Below are positions 33,095 to 42,075 of a stretch of DNA of 64,000 bases, one piece after another (the first letter of the stretch is position 1; each line of letters starts with the position of its first letter). Under the pieces are notes generated by a model. That model was not told the origin of the DNA and made no database searches. It saw nothing but the letters and a program-made list of their open reading frames with translations. This DNA is from JBBRBB01 sp038206235 (GTDB lineage: Bacteria; Bacteroidota; Bacteroidia; Chitinophagales; Chitinophagaceae), in contig JBBRBB010000023.1 of NCBI GenBank assembly GCA_038206235.1, positions 1 to 64,000 of the forward strand, in the 5' to 3' direction. The position numbers and the translations under genes were made by a program.

Positions 33095-35509
33095 ATGATA
33101 AAGAATTATTTAAAACAAACCTGGCGCAGTTTACTCAAGAATAAAACATATTCTATATTAAATATTGCAGGGCTGGCAGCAGGGTTAACATGTTTTGCAT
33201 TTATTGCACTTTGGTTAAATGATGAATTAGGTTATGATAAATTCAATAAAAATTCTGAAAGAATTGTCCGGTTAATATCAACAATCAAAACTGAATCGGG
33301 AACATCAGAATCCGCAGTATCAAGTGCACCCATGGCGCAGGCGCTTAAAAATGATTTTGCTGAAGTAGAAAATACTGCAAGGATAGCAATGCAAAATGAA
33401 GTAGTTATTGAAAACAAACAACAAACGACACTGGAGACAAATATTATTTTCACTGATCCTTCTTTCTTTGATGTTTTTAGTTTTCATTTAAAAGAAGGAG
33501 ATGGATCTACTGCACTAAGAGAACCTTATTCAATAATACTCACTGAATCCACTGCAAAAAAATATTTTGGCGATAGTGATCCGATAGGACATACACTCCC
33601 CCTTTATTTATATAGCAAAGAACAAGGAGGCGGAGCTTTGTACAAAGTAACTGGTGTAATGCCTGATGCACCTGAGAAATCGCATTTCAAATTCAATATG
33701 CTGGCATCTTTTAAAACAATTGAAGCTGCAAACCCTGATGTATTAACTGTTGATGGCTGGGGCGATAATAGTTTTTATACTTACCTGTTATTAAAAAAAG
33801 GAGTTGATCGAAATGCCTTCTCAGCTAAAATTACTCAGTTCTATGGAAAGCACATTGGGGCATTATATAATGTATGGAAGTCAATATATTTTTATAAGCT
33901 GCAGCCGCTTGCAGATATTCATCTTCACTCCAACCTGCAAAATGAAATTGCAGAGACAAGTAATATTAATCATGTTTATATTTTTTTTACAATAGGCATT
34001 TTCATTTTATTGCTGGCAGCCATTAATTACATGAATCTGTCAACGGCGCGTTCCATAAACAGGGCTAAAGAAGTGGGTATTAAAAAAGTTGTGGGAGCTG
34101 TAAAAAGTCAATTGATAACACAATTTCTAATGGAAGCAGTGCTCACTGCAATTATAGCATTGGTAATTTCATTTTTGCTTTCTTTTTTATTGCAGTCTGC
34201 CTTTTTTCAAATAACCAACAAAAATTTATCCGTTTTTTCCTCTCCGTTATTAATTATTTTTTTAATTGGCACAACAATAATATTAGGCTTGCTATCTGGT
34301 ATTTATCCTGCGCTTATTCTTTCAAACTTTAAACCTGCACAGGTTTTAAAAGGTGCATTTAAATCAGGCAGCCGTGGAATTATGCTTCGCAAATCTCTTG
34401 TGGTAGTGCAGTTCGCAATCACACTGATATTGATTATTGGAATTGTGATTATTAATTCACAAATGTCTTTTATAAAACACAAAGATTTGGGTTATAATAG
34501 AGATGCATTGCTCTACATAAATGTGCATGAAAATAAAGATGTTATCTCCGGATACAGCGCTTTTAAAAATGAGCTTCTGATGAATCCATTAATTTCCGGA
34601 GTTACCACTTCCAATTCTATTCCGGTTGCAGGTATGGGTTCAGGTGGCTCTGAAACGGTTGATATAAAAGGCAATCCTTTACAAGTAAATACAGCGAGGC
34701 TGCGAACTGAACCAGATTACCTGGATGTTTATGGAATAAAGTTGTTGGTCGGAAAAAATTTTACAACAAATTCAGCTACAGACACTGTAAGACCAATTAT
34801 ATTAAATGAAGCAGCAGTAAAAAAATTTGGATGGAAAGATATGGAAACGGCTGCTGGCAAACCTTTTAAAATGGGCAGCCGTAATGGAACAGTGACAGGT
34901 GTGGTAAAGGATTTTCATTTTAATTCATTGCAGCAAGCCATTGAGCCTTTGGCTATTTATCCGGGAGAAGATTTCTCAAAAATTACATTAAAAGCCGATG
35001 TAACAAAAGCAAGCCAGTCTATAGCATGGATAAAAAATATCTGGAAAAAACATTTTCCGTCTGCTTTACTGGATTATAATTTTCTTGATGTAACACTTGG
35101 AAAACAATACGAGGCAGAAGAGCGGTTCTCAAAAATATTTTTATATTTTTCTATATTATCATTGCTCATCGCCTGCCTTGGATTGTATGGACTTATTTCT
35201 TATGCCGCCTTGCAAAAAACAAAAGAGATCGGCATTAGAAAAATTTTAGGAGCTACTGCAAATGGCATTGCATTGATGTTATCAAAAGACTTTTTGAAAC
35301 TGGTAGTATTGGCGTTTGTGATTGCAACTCCGATGGCATGGTATATTATGAATAAGTGGCTGCAGGATTTTGCTTATAGAACCGACATTTCATGGTGGAT
35401 GTTTGCTGCGGCAGGTTTAGCTGTTGTATTAATTGCATTAATTACTGTAAGTTTTCAGGCAATAAAGGCCGCAATTGCAAACCCTGTGAAGAGTTTGAGA
35501 ACAGAATGA
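33095..35509 (+). CDS. FtsX/MacB-like ABC permease 4
   Basis: 804 aa. It begins MIKNYLKQTWRSLLKNKTYS, then TM1. The first FtsX block has NRAKEVGIKKVVGAVKSQ, where the usual Arg of G-x-R-K is Lys. The second block has KTKEIGIRKILGATANGI. The tail is NPVKSLRTE. The spacing of 60 bp from permease 3 suggests cotranscription. It is followed by a REP-like hairpin region and then the DUF4097-like gene, which breaks the array. Confidence 0.9.
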   Translation: MIKNYLKQTWRSLLKNKTYSILNIAGLAAGLTCFAFIALWLNDELGYDKFNKNSERIVRLISTIKTESGTSESAVSSAPMAQALKNDFAEVENTARIAMQNEVVIENKQQTTLETNIIFTDPSFFDVFSFHLKEGDGSTALREPYSIILTESTAKKYFGDSDPIGHTLPLYLYSKEQGGGALYKVTGVMPDAPEKSHFKFNMLASFKTIEAANPDVLTVDGWGDNSFYTYLLLKKGVDRNAFSAKITQFYGKHIGALYNVWKSIYFYKLQPLADIHLHSNLQNEIAETSNINHVYIFFTIGIFILLLAAINYMNLSTARSINRAKEVGIKKVVGAVKSQLITQFLMEAVLTAIIALVISFLLSFLLQSAFFQITNKNLSVFSSPLLIIFLIGTTIILGLLSGIYPALILSNFKPAQVLKGAFKSGSRGIMLRKSLVVVQFAITLILIIGIVIINSQMSFIKHKDLGYNRDALLYINVHENKDVISGYSAFKNELLMNPLISGVTTSNSIPVAGMGSGGSETVDIKGNPLQVNTARLRTEPDYLDVYGIKLLVGKNFTTNSATDTVRPIILNEAAVKKFGWKDMETAAGKPFKMGSRNGTVTGVVKDFHFNSLQQAIEPLAIYPGEDFSKITLKADVTKASQSIAWIKNIWKKHFPSALLDYNFLDVTLGKQYEAEERFSKIFLYFSILSLLIACLGLYGLISYAALQKTKEIGIRKILGATANGIALMLSKDFLKLVVLAFVIATPMAWYIMNKWLQDFAYRTDISWWMFAAAGLAVVLIALITVSFQAIKAAIANPVKSLRTE

Positions 35510-35592
35510 CCTCACCCCTAACCCCTTTCCACAGGTGGAGAGGGAAGTGAAAGAATAACTGGTATCTGTACACTCGCAGAGTGTCTGACACA
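35510..35592. repeat. two palindromic repeats after permease 4
   Basis: CCTCACCCCTAACCCCTTTC...GGTGGAGAGGG (about 35511-35545) is the reverse-orientation form of the GC-rich palindrome found before other permease starts. At 35561-35592 GGTATCTGTACACTC/GAGTGTCTGACA is a near-copy of the hairpin at 41910-41941. The rest up to 35649 is A-rich leader of the next gene. Confidence 0.6.
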
Positions 35593-35649
35593 CTAAAAGG
35601 AAAAGATTTTTTTCTGAAATAATAAAATATACAAACAACAACAAAAATC

Positions 35650-36684
35650 ATGAAAAAGTATCTGATTCTTTTAGCAATGGCTGCTTTCAGCCTTGTATCA
35701 AAAGCGCAAACCGATAAGGAACCGTATCTCACCAAGTCGTTGGGAAGCGAATCTTTAAGCAGTGCGAAAGTAAAAACTACAGGTGGCAGCATCACAGTTA
35801 TGGGTGGTAATGCATCTGAAGCAAAGCTGGAAATGTATGTTACCACAAACAATGGCATGAACACACTTTCAAAAGATGAAATTAAAAAACGTCTGGATGA
35901 AAATTATACCATTGACATTTCTGTAAACAACAATCAGCTTGTTGCCACTGCAAAGCCAAAAAATTCATTTAGTATGAACTGGAAAAGGTCGCTCAACATT
36001 TCCTTCAAGTTGTGGGTGCCTGTAAATGTTACTACAGATTTAGGAACAAGCGGCGGCAGTATTCAGCTATCCAATCTTAATGGCAGTCACACTTTTGAAA
36101 CAAGCGGCGGCAGCATTTCTGTGGACAATGTAAAAGGTAAGATGAAAGGAAGAGGTTCCGGTGGCAGCATACACATTGCCCATTCTTCTAACGACATTGA
36201 CCTTGCAACAAGCGGCGGCAGCATTCATGCAAAAAATTGCATGGGAAAAATTAAGCTGAAAACATCCGGCGGCTCTTTGCAATTAGAAAATCTTGATGGA
36301 AATATTGAAGCTGAAACAAGCGGAGGCAGCATAGATGCAGATAATATAAAAGGTGAGCTGATTACAAGCACATCCGGCGGTAGTATTGAATTGGATAATT
36401 TGGCTTGTACTCTCGAAGCCGAAACAAGCGGAGGAAGCATAGATGCAGAAATCAATGAATTGGGTAAGTATGTTAAGCTGAGAAATTCAGGAGGCGGCAT
36501 CACCCTGCAATTGCCCGCAAATAAAGGACTTGACCTTGATTTAAATGCTGATAAGATTCATGTGGATTTGAAAAATTTTAGTGGTTCAAAGGATGAAAAT
36601 TCTGTTGAGGGAAAATTAAACGGTGGCGGTATTCTGATTGATGTTGAGGCAAGCAGCGGTAAGATTAATTTGACTTTTAAGTGA
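35650..36684 (+). CDS. exported DUF4097-like beta-repeat protein
   Basis: A 344-aa exported protein (signal peptide 1-20, ending SKAQ). The central half is a regular array with an 18-residue period. Each unit starts T-S-G-G-S-[IL], followed by a short strand and an N/D-x-x-G turn; about eight consecutive units run from roughly residue 134 to 285, with degenerate ones at either side (TTGGSI, NSGGGI). This is the pattern of DUF4097/DUF2807-type beta-solenoid adhesin-like proteins. No catalytic residues are visible. Its place inside the permease array suggests a substrate or accessory of the transport system, but insertion by chance is possible. The gene has its own A-rich leader and a strong hairpin after it. 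Confidence 0.82.
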   Translation: MKKYLILLAMAAFSLVSKAQTDKEPYLTKSLGSESLSSAKVKTTGGSITVMGGNASEAKLEMYVTTNNGMNTLSKDEIKKRLDENYTIDISVNNNQLVATAKPKNSFSMNWKRSLNISFKLWVPVNVTTDLGTSGGSIQLSNLNGSHTFETSGGSISVDNVKGKMKGRGSGGSIHIAHSSNDIDLATSGGSIHAKNCMGKIKLKTSGGSLQLENLDGNIEAETSGGSIDADNIKGELITSTSGGSIELDNLACTLEAETSGGSIDAEINELGKYVKLRNSGGGITLQLPANKGLDLDLNADKIHVDLKNFSGSKDENSVEGKLNGGGILIDVEASSGKINLTFK

Positions 36685-36699
36685 GACGAATAAGTGAGC

Positions 36700-36732
36700 A
36701 AACCTCACAGGTTTAAAAAACCTGTGAGGTTT
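36700..36732. terminator. 15-bp perfect hairpin after the DUF4097-like gene
   Basis: AAACCTCACAGGTTT and AAACCTGTGAGGTTT (36700-36714 / 36718-36732) pair fully around an AAA loop, 15 bp past the stop. The T-rich stem end makes termination likely, which would separate the second half of the array. Confidence 0.7.
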
Positions 36733-36847
36733 AATGAAGCAATAAATGTGTAAACAGGAACTGACTATTCACAAAGAGCCAAAACCAACTGCATAAAAAA
36801 ATTTAATGATTGAAGTATTTTATAATTACTAAACCGTTCCAAAAATC

Positions 36848-36884
36848 CTCTCCGCCAGCTGGCGAGAGTTAGAGGAGGCTTTTT
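36848..36884 (+). promoter_or_regulatory. palindromic repeat providing a Shine-Dalgarno-like run
   Basis: CTCTCCGCCAGCTGGCGAGAG (hairpin 36848-36868) is followed by GAGGAGG (36872-36878), 6 nt before the ATG at 36885. Confidence 0.6.
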
Positions 36885-39296
36885 ATGTTTAAAAACTATT
36901 TCAAAATTGCTTTTCGAAATTTATGGAAGCACAAGGGTTTGTCTTTCATAAATATTTTCGGGCTTGCTACCGGCATGGCTTGCAGTCTTCTTATTTTTCT
37001 TTTTGTAAGCGATGAACTAAGTTACGACCTCTTCAACACAGATGCTGACAACATTTACCGTGTTGTAAAAGATTTTGTAAACGATGATGGCAGCCGCCTT
37101 CCTGATGCTACAACTCCGCCTGCACTTGCGCCGGCAATGCAAAAAGAAATTCCCGGCATTGCGCATGTAACAAGAGTTTTTCCCGGCTGGGGTGCCAACT
37201 TTTTAATTACTTATGAAGACAAAAAATTTTTTGAAGAAAAACTCTTTCGTGTTGACAGCAGCTTCTTCGATGTGTTTACTTTTCCTTTCCTGCACGGCGA
37301 TGCAAAGTCAGCTTTTAAAGAACTTAATTCAATTGTGATTACACAAAGTGCAGCAAAAAAATATTTTCCGCATTCAGAAAATCCAATCGGAAAAACACTG
37401 CATGTAGACCAGCTTGGCGATATGATGGTTTCCGGTGTAATAAAAGATGCTCCTCAAAATTCTCATTTTCATTTCGACTTTTTAATTTCTGTGCGAAAAT
37501 TTAGCGGCGATATTGATGGAGACTGGGACTTTTATAATTTTTACACCTACATAAAGCTGCAGCCAAATGTTAGCATTGCAAGTCTTGAACCTAAAATCCA
37601 GGCATTGTACAAACGCAACAATGATGAGGGAACAAATGTGTTTTATACGCAGCCTTTAACCAACATTCATCTCCATTCAAATTTAAAATGGGAGCTTGAG
37701 CCAAACAGCGACCGCTTATATGTATATGTATTTTCAATTGTGGCGTTGCTCATTCTTTTAATTGCTGCAATCAATTATATTAATCTTGTAACTGCACGTT
37801 CATCTTTGCGTGCAAAAGAAGTTGGCATACGAAAAGTTTCCGGCGCTTACAGCACTTCGCTTGTAAAACAATTTTTAATAGAATCTGTAATTGTATGTTT
37901 ACTGGCGTCAATGTTTGCTCTTGCGATAGCACAATTATTATTACCGGTTGTAAACGGTATTACACAAAAGCAGCTTGGTTTGTTCAATACGGGTAACTAT
38001 ACATCATTATATTTTTTATCAGGCGCAATAATTATTGGCGTACTGTCAGGGCTTTTTCCGGCATTATATCTTTCTTCTTTTAAACCAATAATGGTTTTGA
38101 AAGGAAGCAAAATCACTGAGCGGGGTGTTTTCAATTTGCGCAAGGCACTCGTAGTTACACAGTTTACAATATCAATTGCTCTTATTGCGGGTTCATTGAT
38201 TATTTATCAACAAATTGATTTTATAAAGTCTTCAAAATTAGGTTTGAATAAAGAAGAGGTATTAGTTATAAAAGACTTTGGTGCACTTTCAACAAACGAA
38301 GCAAACTCTTTTCAAAATGCATTATATCAAATTCCCGGTGTAGCAAATGTGGCAACAGCAGATGGCATTGTGGGCGGTCAAAACTGGACCAACGGAATGA
38401 ATGTGAAAGGCTCTAAAAATAACCAGTTGATAAACTTTTTAAGTGTTGGCTATAATTTTCTTGATGTGCTCGATATTAAAATTAAAGAGGGGAGAGGCTT
38501 TTCAGCAAAATTTCCTGCAGATACATTGACTAATGTTTCTGCCGGCACTTTAGAGCAAACCATTGGAAGCATTATATTAAACGAAAAAGCAGTAAAAGAT
38601 TTGGGTGTTCCGTCACCTGCTGTTGGTCAGCAAATAGAGTGGGGCAGGGATGGTGATACTGCTTATTATCTAAAGGTAATAGGTGTTGTAAAAGATTTTC
38701 ATTTTGCATCACTCAAAAATGAAATAAAGCCTTTTGCTTTTGTAAATAGTCCAAACCGTGCATGGTATCTTACAGCAAAACTCTCCACGCAAAATCTTTC
38801 TTCAACATTAGCGCAGATTGAAAGCAAATGGAAATCATTTTCATCAGAGCGCCCTATACAATATTTTTTTCTTGATGAAACTTTTGCAAAGCTCTACCAG
38901 AGTGAAGCAAATTTTCAAAAGCTTTTCATTGTGCTTGTAATATTGAGTATAGTGATTGCGTGTCTTGGTTTATTTGGTCTCGCTGCATTCACCGCAGAGC
39001 AGCGCACAAAAGAAATAGGAATTCGCAAAGTGCTGGGGGCAAGCGTAACAGGCCTCACTACAATGCTTTCTAAAGATTTTTTGAAGCTTGTTGTCGTCTC
39101 CATTGTAATTGCATCGCCGCTTGCATGGTGGGCAATGAGCAAGTGGTTGCAGAATTATTCTTATCGCATTGAAATAAGCTGGTGGATATTTTTAGCAGCT
39201 GGTTTGTTAGCTGTGCTCATTGCGGTTATAACAGTGAGTTTCCAGGCAATAAAAGCAGCAATTGCAAATCCGGTAAAAAGTTTACGAACGGAATGA
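36885..39296 (+). CDS. FtsX/MacB-like ABC permease 5
   Basis: 803 aa. It starts MFKNYFKIAFRNLWKHKGLS, close to permeases 1, 2 and 8. The first FtsX block reads LRAKEVGIRKVSGAYSTSL, where the usual hydrophobic-Gly has become Ser-Gly. The second reads EQRTKEIGIRKVLGASVTGL, nearly identical to permease 2. The tail is NPVKSLRTE. In the periplasmic loop where others carry an insert it has PHSENPIGKTL. It is the first permease after the DUF4097-like gene and its hairpin, so it may begin a second transcription unit, although no sigma-54-like module precedes it. Confidence 0.9.
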   Translation: MFKNYFKIAFRNLWKHKGLSFINIFGLATGMACSLLIFLFVSDELSYDLFNTDADNIYRVVKDFVNDDGSRLPDATTPPALAPAMQKEIPGIAHVTRVFPGWGANFLITYEDKKFFEEKLFRVDSSFFDVFTFPFLHGDAKSAFKELNSIVITQSAAKKYFPHSENPIGKTLHVDQLGDMMVSGVIKDAPQNSHFHFDFLISVRKFSGDIDGDWDFYNFYTYIKLQPNVSIASLEPKIQALYKRNNDEGTNVFYTQPLTNIHLHSNLKWELEPNSDRLYVYVFSIVALLILLIAAINYINLVTARSSLRAKEVGIRKVSGAYSTSLVKQFLIESVIVCLLASMFALAIAQLLLPVVNGITQKQLGLFNTGNYTSLYFLSGAIIIGVLSGLFPALYLSSFKPIMVLKGSKITERGVFNLRKALVVTQFTISIALIAGSLIIYQQIDFIKSSKLGLNKEEVLVIKDFGALSTNEANSFQNALYQIPGVANVATADGIVGGQNWTNGMNVKGSKNNQLINFLSVGYNFLDVLDIKIKEGRGFSAKFPADTLTNVSAGTLEQTIGSIILNEKAVKDLGVPSPAVGQQIEWGRDGDTAYYLKVIGVVKDFHFASLKNEIKPFAFVNSPNRAWYLTAKLSTQNLSSTLAQIESKWKSFSSERPIQYFFLDETFAKLYQSEANFQKLFIVLVILSIVIACLGLFGLAAFTAEQRTKEIGIRKVLGASVTGLTTMLSKDFLKLVVVSIVIASPLAWWAMSKWLQNYSYRIEISWWIFLAAGLLAVLIAVITVSFQAIKAAIANPVKSLRTE

Positions 39297-39399
39297 AAAG
39301 TCATTAAGTTATTGAGTTATTCGTCATTTAAGAAAATCTTTTATTAGTCAGGAGAAGAATAAATATTAAGCTTTCAAAAGCTGGTCAAATAAAAAAAGT

Positions 39400-41907
39400 A
39401 TGAACTATTTCAAAATCGCCTTGCGTAATATCTCACGCAATAAAGTAAACAGCTTAATAAATATTGCAGGCTTGTCTATTGGAATAGCCTGTGTAATATT
39501 TATTGTATTCTATGTGCAGGATGAGCTTAGCTATGATAAATTTTTGAAAAATGCAAATCGTATTTATGAAGTGAATATTGATGGCAATATGGGCGGACAG
39601 GCATTTCTCAGCGGCACTACGCCACCGCCTGCTGGCGCAGCATTGATGAATGAATTTCCGGAGATAGAAACTTACACAAGAATTTTTGACCCCGGAAATA
39701 CAGTTGTTCGGTATGAAGGCAACAAAGAAGTAGAAAGTTACTTTAGTGAAACAGGCATTCGTGCTGTTGACTCAAATTTTTTGCAGGTGTTTTCTTATAA
39801 ACTGAAAGAAGGAAATGCTGCTACTTGTTTGCAAAAACTCAACTCGGTTGTAATTACTGAAAAAACGGCAAAGAAATATTTCCCGCAGGATGTCCACAGG
39901 ACTCTGGGGGCTGCGCATGGAAATAGCGCTGCAATAGGTAAAACCTTACTCTTTGGTGATGACAAAACTCCTTTTACAGTAACAGGAATATTGGATGATT
40001 TGCCTTCACAATCTTCTGTTCAGTTTGATATGCTTGCGCCAATGGCATCGTATCCTCTTGTAAAGCGTTTTAGCTGGAGTTGGGTATGGCTGCAGGTAAT
40101 CACTTATGTAAAGCTTCGTGATAATTTTGCTAATGATGAAGCAGCTATTCAAAAGCTCGAAGCAAAATTTCCTGACATGGTGAAAGTGCAGGCTGCCAGT
40201 GCATTCAAACGCATTGACCAGCCTTATGAAGAATTTTTAAAGAAAGGCGGTAAGTATGATTTGCATTTACAACCGCTAACGAAGATTCATTTGTATTCTG
40301 CAAATATTGGCTCAAGACTTACCACGCTGAGTGATATTAAATATGTATATATTTTTTCTATCATTGCTTTGTTCATCATTATACTGGCATGTGTAAACTT
40401 TATGAATCTTTCAACAGCACAATCAGCCAAAAGAGCAAAAGAAGTAGGCATAAGAAAAGTGCTTGGCTCAGTAAAACAACAGTTGATAAAACAGTTTCTA
40501 ACAGAGGCAATGCTGTATAGTTTTATATCAGCAATCATTGCTTTAATATTCGTGGCGCTATTGCTGCAACCCTTTAATCAATTAACAGGAAAAACACTTT
40601 CATTTAATTCGCTCTTTACAAATTACATCTGGCTTTTTATACTTCTTCTTCCTGTTATTACGGGCTTGCTTGCAGGAAGCTATCCTGCATTTTATCTTAC
40701 ATCATTCAAACCCTCATCTGTATTAAAGGGTACCGGCACGGTGAAAACCGGATTGGGAAATCTTTTTATAAGAAACGGATTGGTGATATTCCAGTTCACT
40801 GTTTCAACAATCCTCATCATTTGCACTATCATTGTATTTAAACAATTACAATACACACAAAACAAAGACCTTGGTTTAAACAAGGAAAATGTACTTGTTA
40901 TCGCAAATACAAACAGGCTTTTAACCAGCGAAAAAACTTTCAAAGATGAATTATTGAAGATGCCCGAGATATCTGCTGCAAGTATTTCTAGCAGCATACC
41001 GACGGGATATAATTTCACTGATTCTTACGTGCCCGAACCTTCTGGTACGAAAGAGCAATTAGCAAAAGATATATCTCTCACATCGTTTATAGTAGATGAT
41101 GACTTTGTTCCCACATTGCAGATAAAGATTTTGAAAGGAAGAAACTTTTCAAAAGAATTTTCAGATTCAGCATCTGTAATATTAAATGAAGAGACAGTAA
41201 AACAAATTGGCTGGAAAGATCCAATAGGTCAATACATACAATATCCCGGCGGCAATAATGTGCGGTTTAAAGTTATTGGCGTAGTAAAAGATTTTAATAT
41301 ACAATCACTGCGCAATACAGTTGTGCCGTTTGCATTGTTTCATTTATCATCCAAAACTTATGACATAGGCACTTCATACATTTCAGCAAGAATAAAGCCA
41401 GGTGGTATAAGTACTGCCATAAATAAATTACAAACCAAATGGAAAAACTTCGCCCCGGATACACCCTTTGAGTATAGTTTTCTGGATGAAGAGTTTGGTG
41501 CATTATACAGTTCGGAGCAACGCATGAGTGTTGTATTTACTCTCTTCACGGTGTTGTCAATTTTCGTGGCATGTCTTGGCTTATTTGGATTAGCTGCATA
41601 CACGGCTGAAAGGCGTACAAAAGAAATTGGAATACGCAAAGTATTAGGCGCTTCTGTACAGGGTATTGTTACACTGCTTTCAAAAGAGTTTGTAAAAATG
41701 GTATTCATCGCTTCAGTAATTGCATTTCCAATTGCATGGTGGGCAATGAATAAATGGTTGGCGGATTTTGTATATCGAATTCATATAGAATGGTGGGTAT
41801 TTATTGCGGCGGCAGTTTTGGCCTTAGTGATTGCTTTGATAACGGTAAGTTTCCAGGCGATAAAAGCAGCGATTGCAAATCCGGTGAAGAGTTTGAGAAT
41901 GGAATAA
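39400..41907 (+). CDS. FtsX/MacB-like ABC permease 6 (with repeat insert)
   Basis: 835 aa, the longest of the eight. It begins MNYFKIALRNISRNKVNS without the leading F/L-K. Conserved blocks: KRAKEVGIRKVLGSVKQQ, ERRTKEIGIRKVLGASVQGI and the tail NPVKSLRME. The extra length comes partly from residues 162-174 (PQDVHRTLGAAHG), encoded by 39883-39920. That stretch holds a GTCC-ACA-GGAC palindrome and resembles an intergenic repeat seen at 62172-62185. Further extra residues lie at about 225-265 between TM1 and the first FtsX block. No promoter or Shine-Dalgarno element is seen in the 103-bp gap upstream. Confidence 0.9.
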   Translation: MNYFKIALRNISRNKVNSLINIAGLSIGIACVIFIVFYVQDELSYDKFLKNANRIYEVNIDGNMGGQAFLSGTTPPPAGAALMNEFPEIETYTRIFDPGNTVVRYEGNKEVESYFSETGIRAVDSNFLQVFSYKLKEGNAATCLQKLNSVVITEKTAKKYFPQDVHRTLGAAHGNSAAIGKTLLFGDDKTPFTVTGILDDLPSQSSVQFDMLAPMASYPLVKRFSWSWVWLQVITYVKLRDNFANDEAAIQKLEAKFPDMVKVQAASAFKRIDQPYEEFLKKGGKYDLHLQPLTKIHLYSANIGSRLTTLSDIKYVYIFSIIALFIIILACVNFMNLSTAQSAKRAKEVGIRKVLGSVKQQLIKQFLTEAMLYSFISAIIALIFVALLLQPFNQLTGKTLSFNSLFTNYIWLFILLLPVITGLLAGSYPAFYLTSFKPSSVLKGTGTVKTGLGNLFIRNGLVIFQFTVSTILIICTIIVFKQLQYTQNKDLGLNKENVLVIANTNRLLTSEKTFKDELLKMPEISAASISSSIPTGYNFTDSYVPEPSGTKEQLAKDISLTSFIVDDDFVPTLQIKILKGRNFSKEFSDSASVILNEETVKQIGWKDPIGQYIQYPGGNNVRFKVIGVVKDFNIQSLRNTVVPFALFHLSSKTYDIGTSYISARIKPGGISTAINKLQTKWKNFAPDTPFEYSFLDEEFGALYSSEQRMSVVFTLFTVLSIFVACLGLFGLAAYTAERRTKEIGIRKVLGASVQGIVTLLSKEFVKMVFIASVIAFPIAWWAMNKWLADFVYRIHIEWWVFIAAAVLALVIALITVSFQAIKAAIANPVKSLRME
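39883..39920. repeat. repeat-like insert inside permease 6
   Basis: CCGCAGGATG and CTGCGCATGG flank GTCCACAGGACTCTGGGGG. Permeases 1 (25716-25735) and 7 (42550-42569) carry the two flanks joined directly. The inner part matches the reverse complement of GGAGTCCTGCGGAC at 62172-62185 except at one or two positions. Confidence 0.6.
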
Positions 41908-41909
41908 CT

Positions 41910-42042
41910 GGTGTCTGTACACTCGCAGAGTGTCTGACACCATGAGCTTAATGAATAAATTTTTATGAGCGGAACTAATAATAATGAGGCTTTCGTTGCC
42001 GCCGGGGCGGGACTTCTGTACTGCAATTTTATGAGGCGGCAA
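41910..42042. repeat. two hairpins between permeases 6 and 7
   Basis: GGTGTCTGTACACTC/GAGTGTCTGACACC (41910-41941) is a near-perfect hairpin 2 bp past the stop and a close copy of the one at 35561. A second stem, TTGCCGCC/GGCGGCAA (41996-42003 / 42035-42042), closes a 31-nt loop. Confidence 0.65.
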
Positions 42043-42075
42043 AAATTCATAACATAAAACGCACAATTAAAACTT

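Noticed and set aside
39303..39320. Further copy of the AATAAC/GTTATT operator
   Set aside because: Only two direct GTTATT half-words are present, with no inverted partner.
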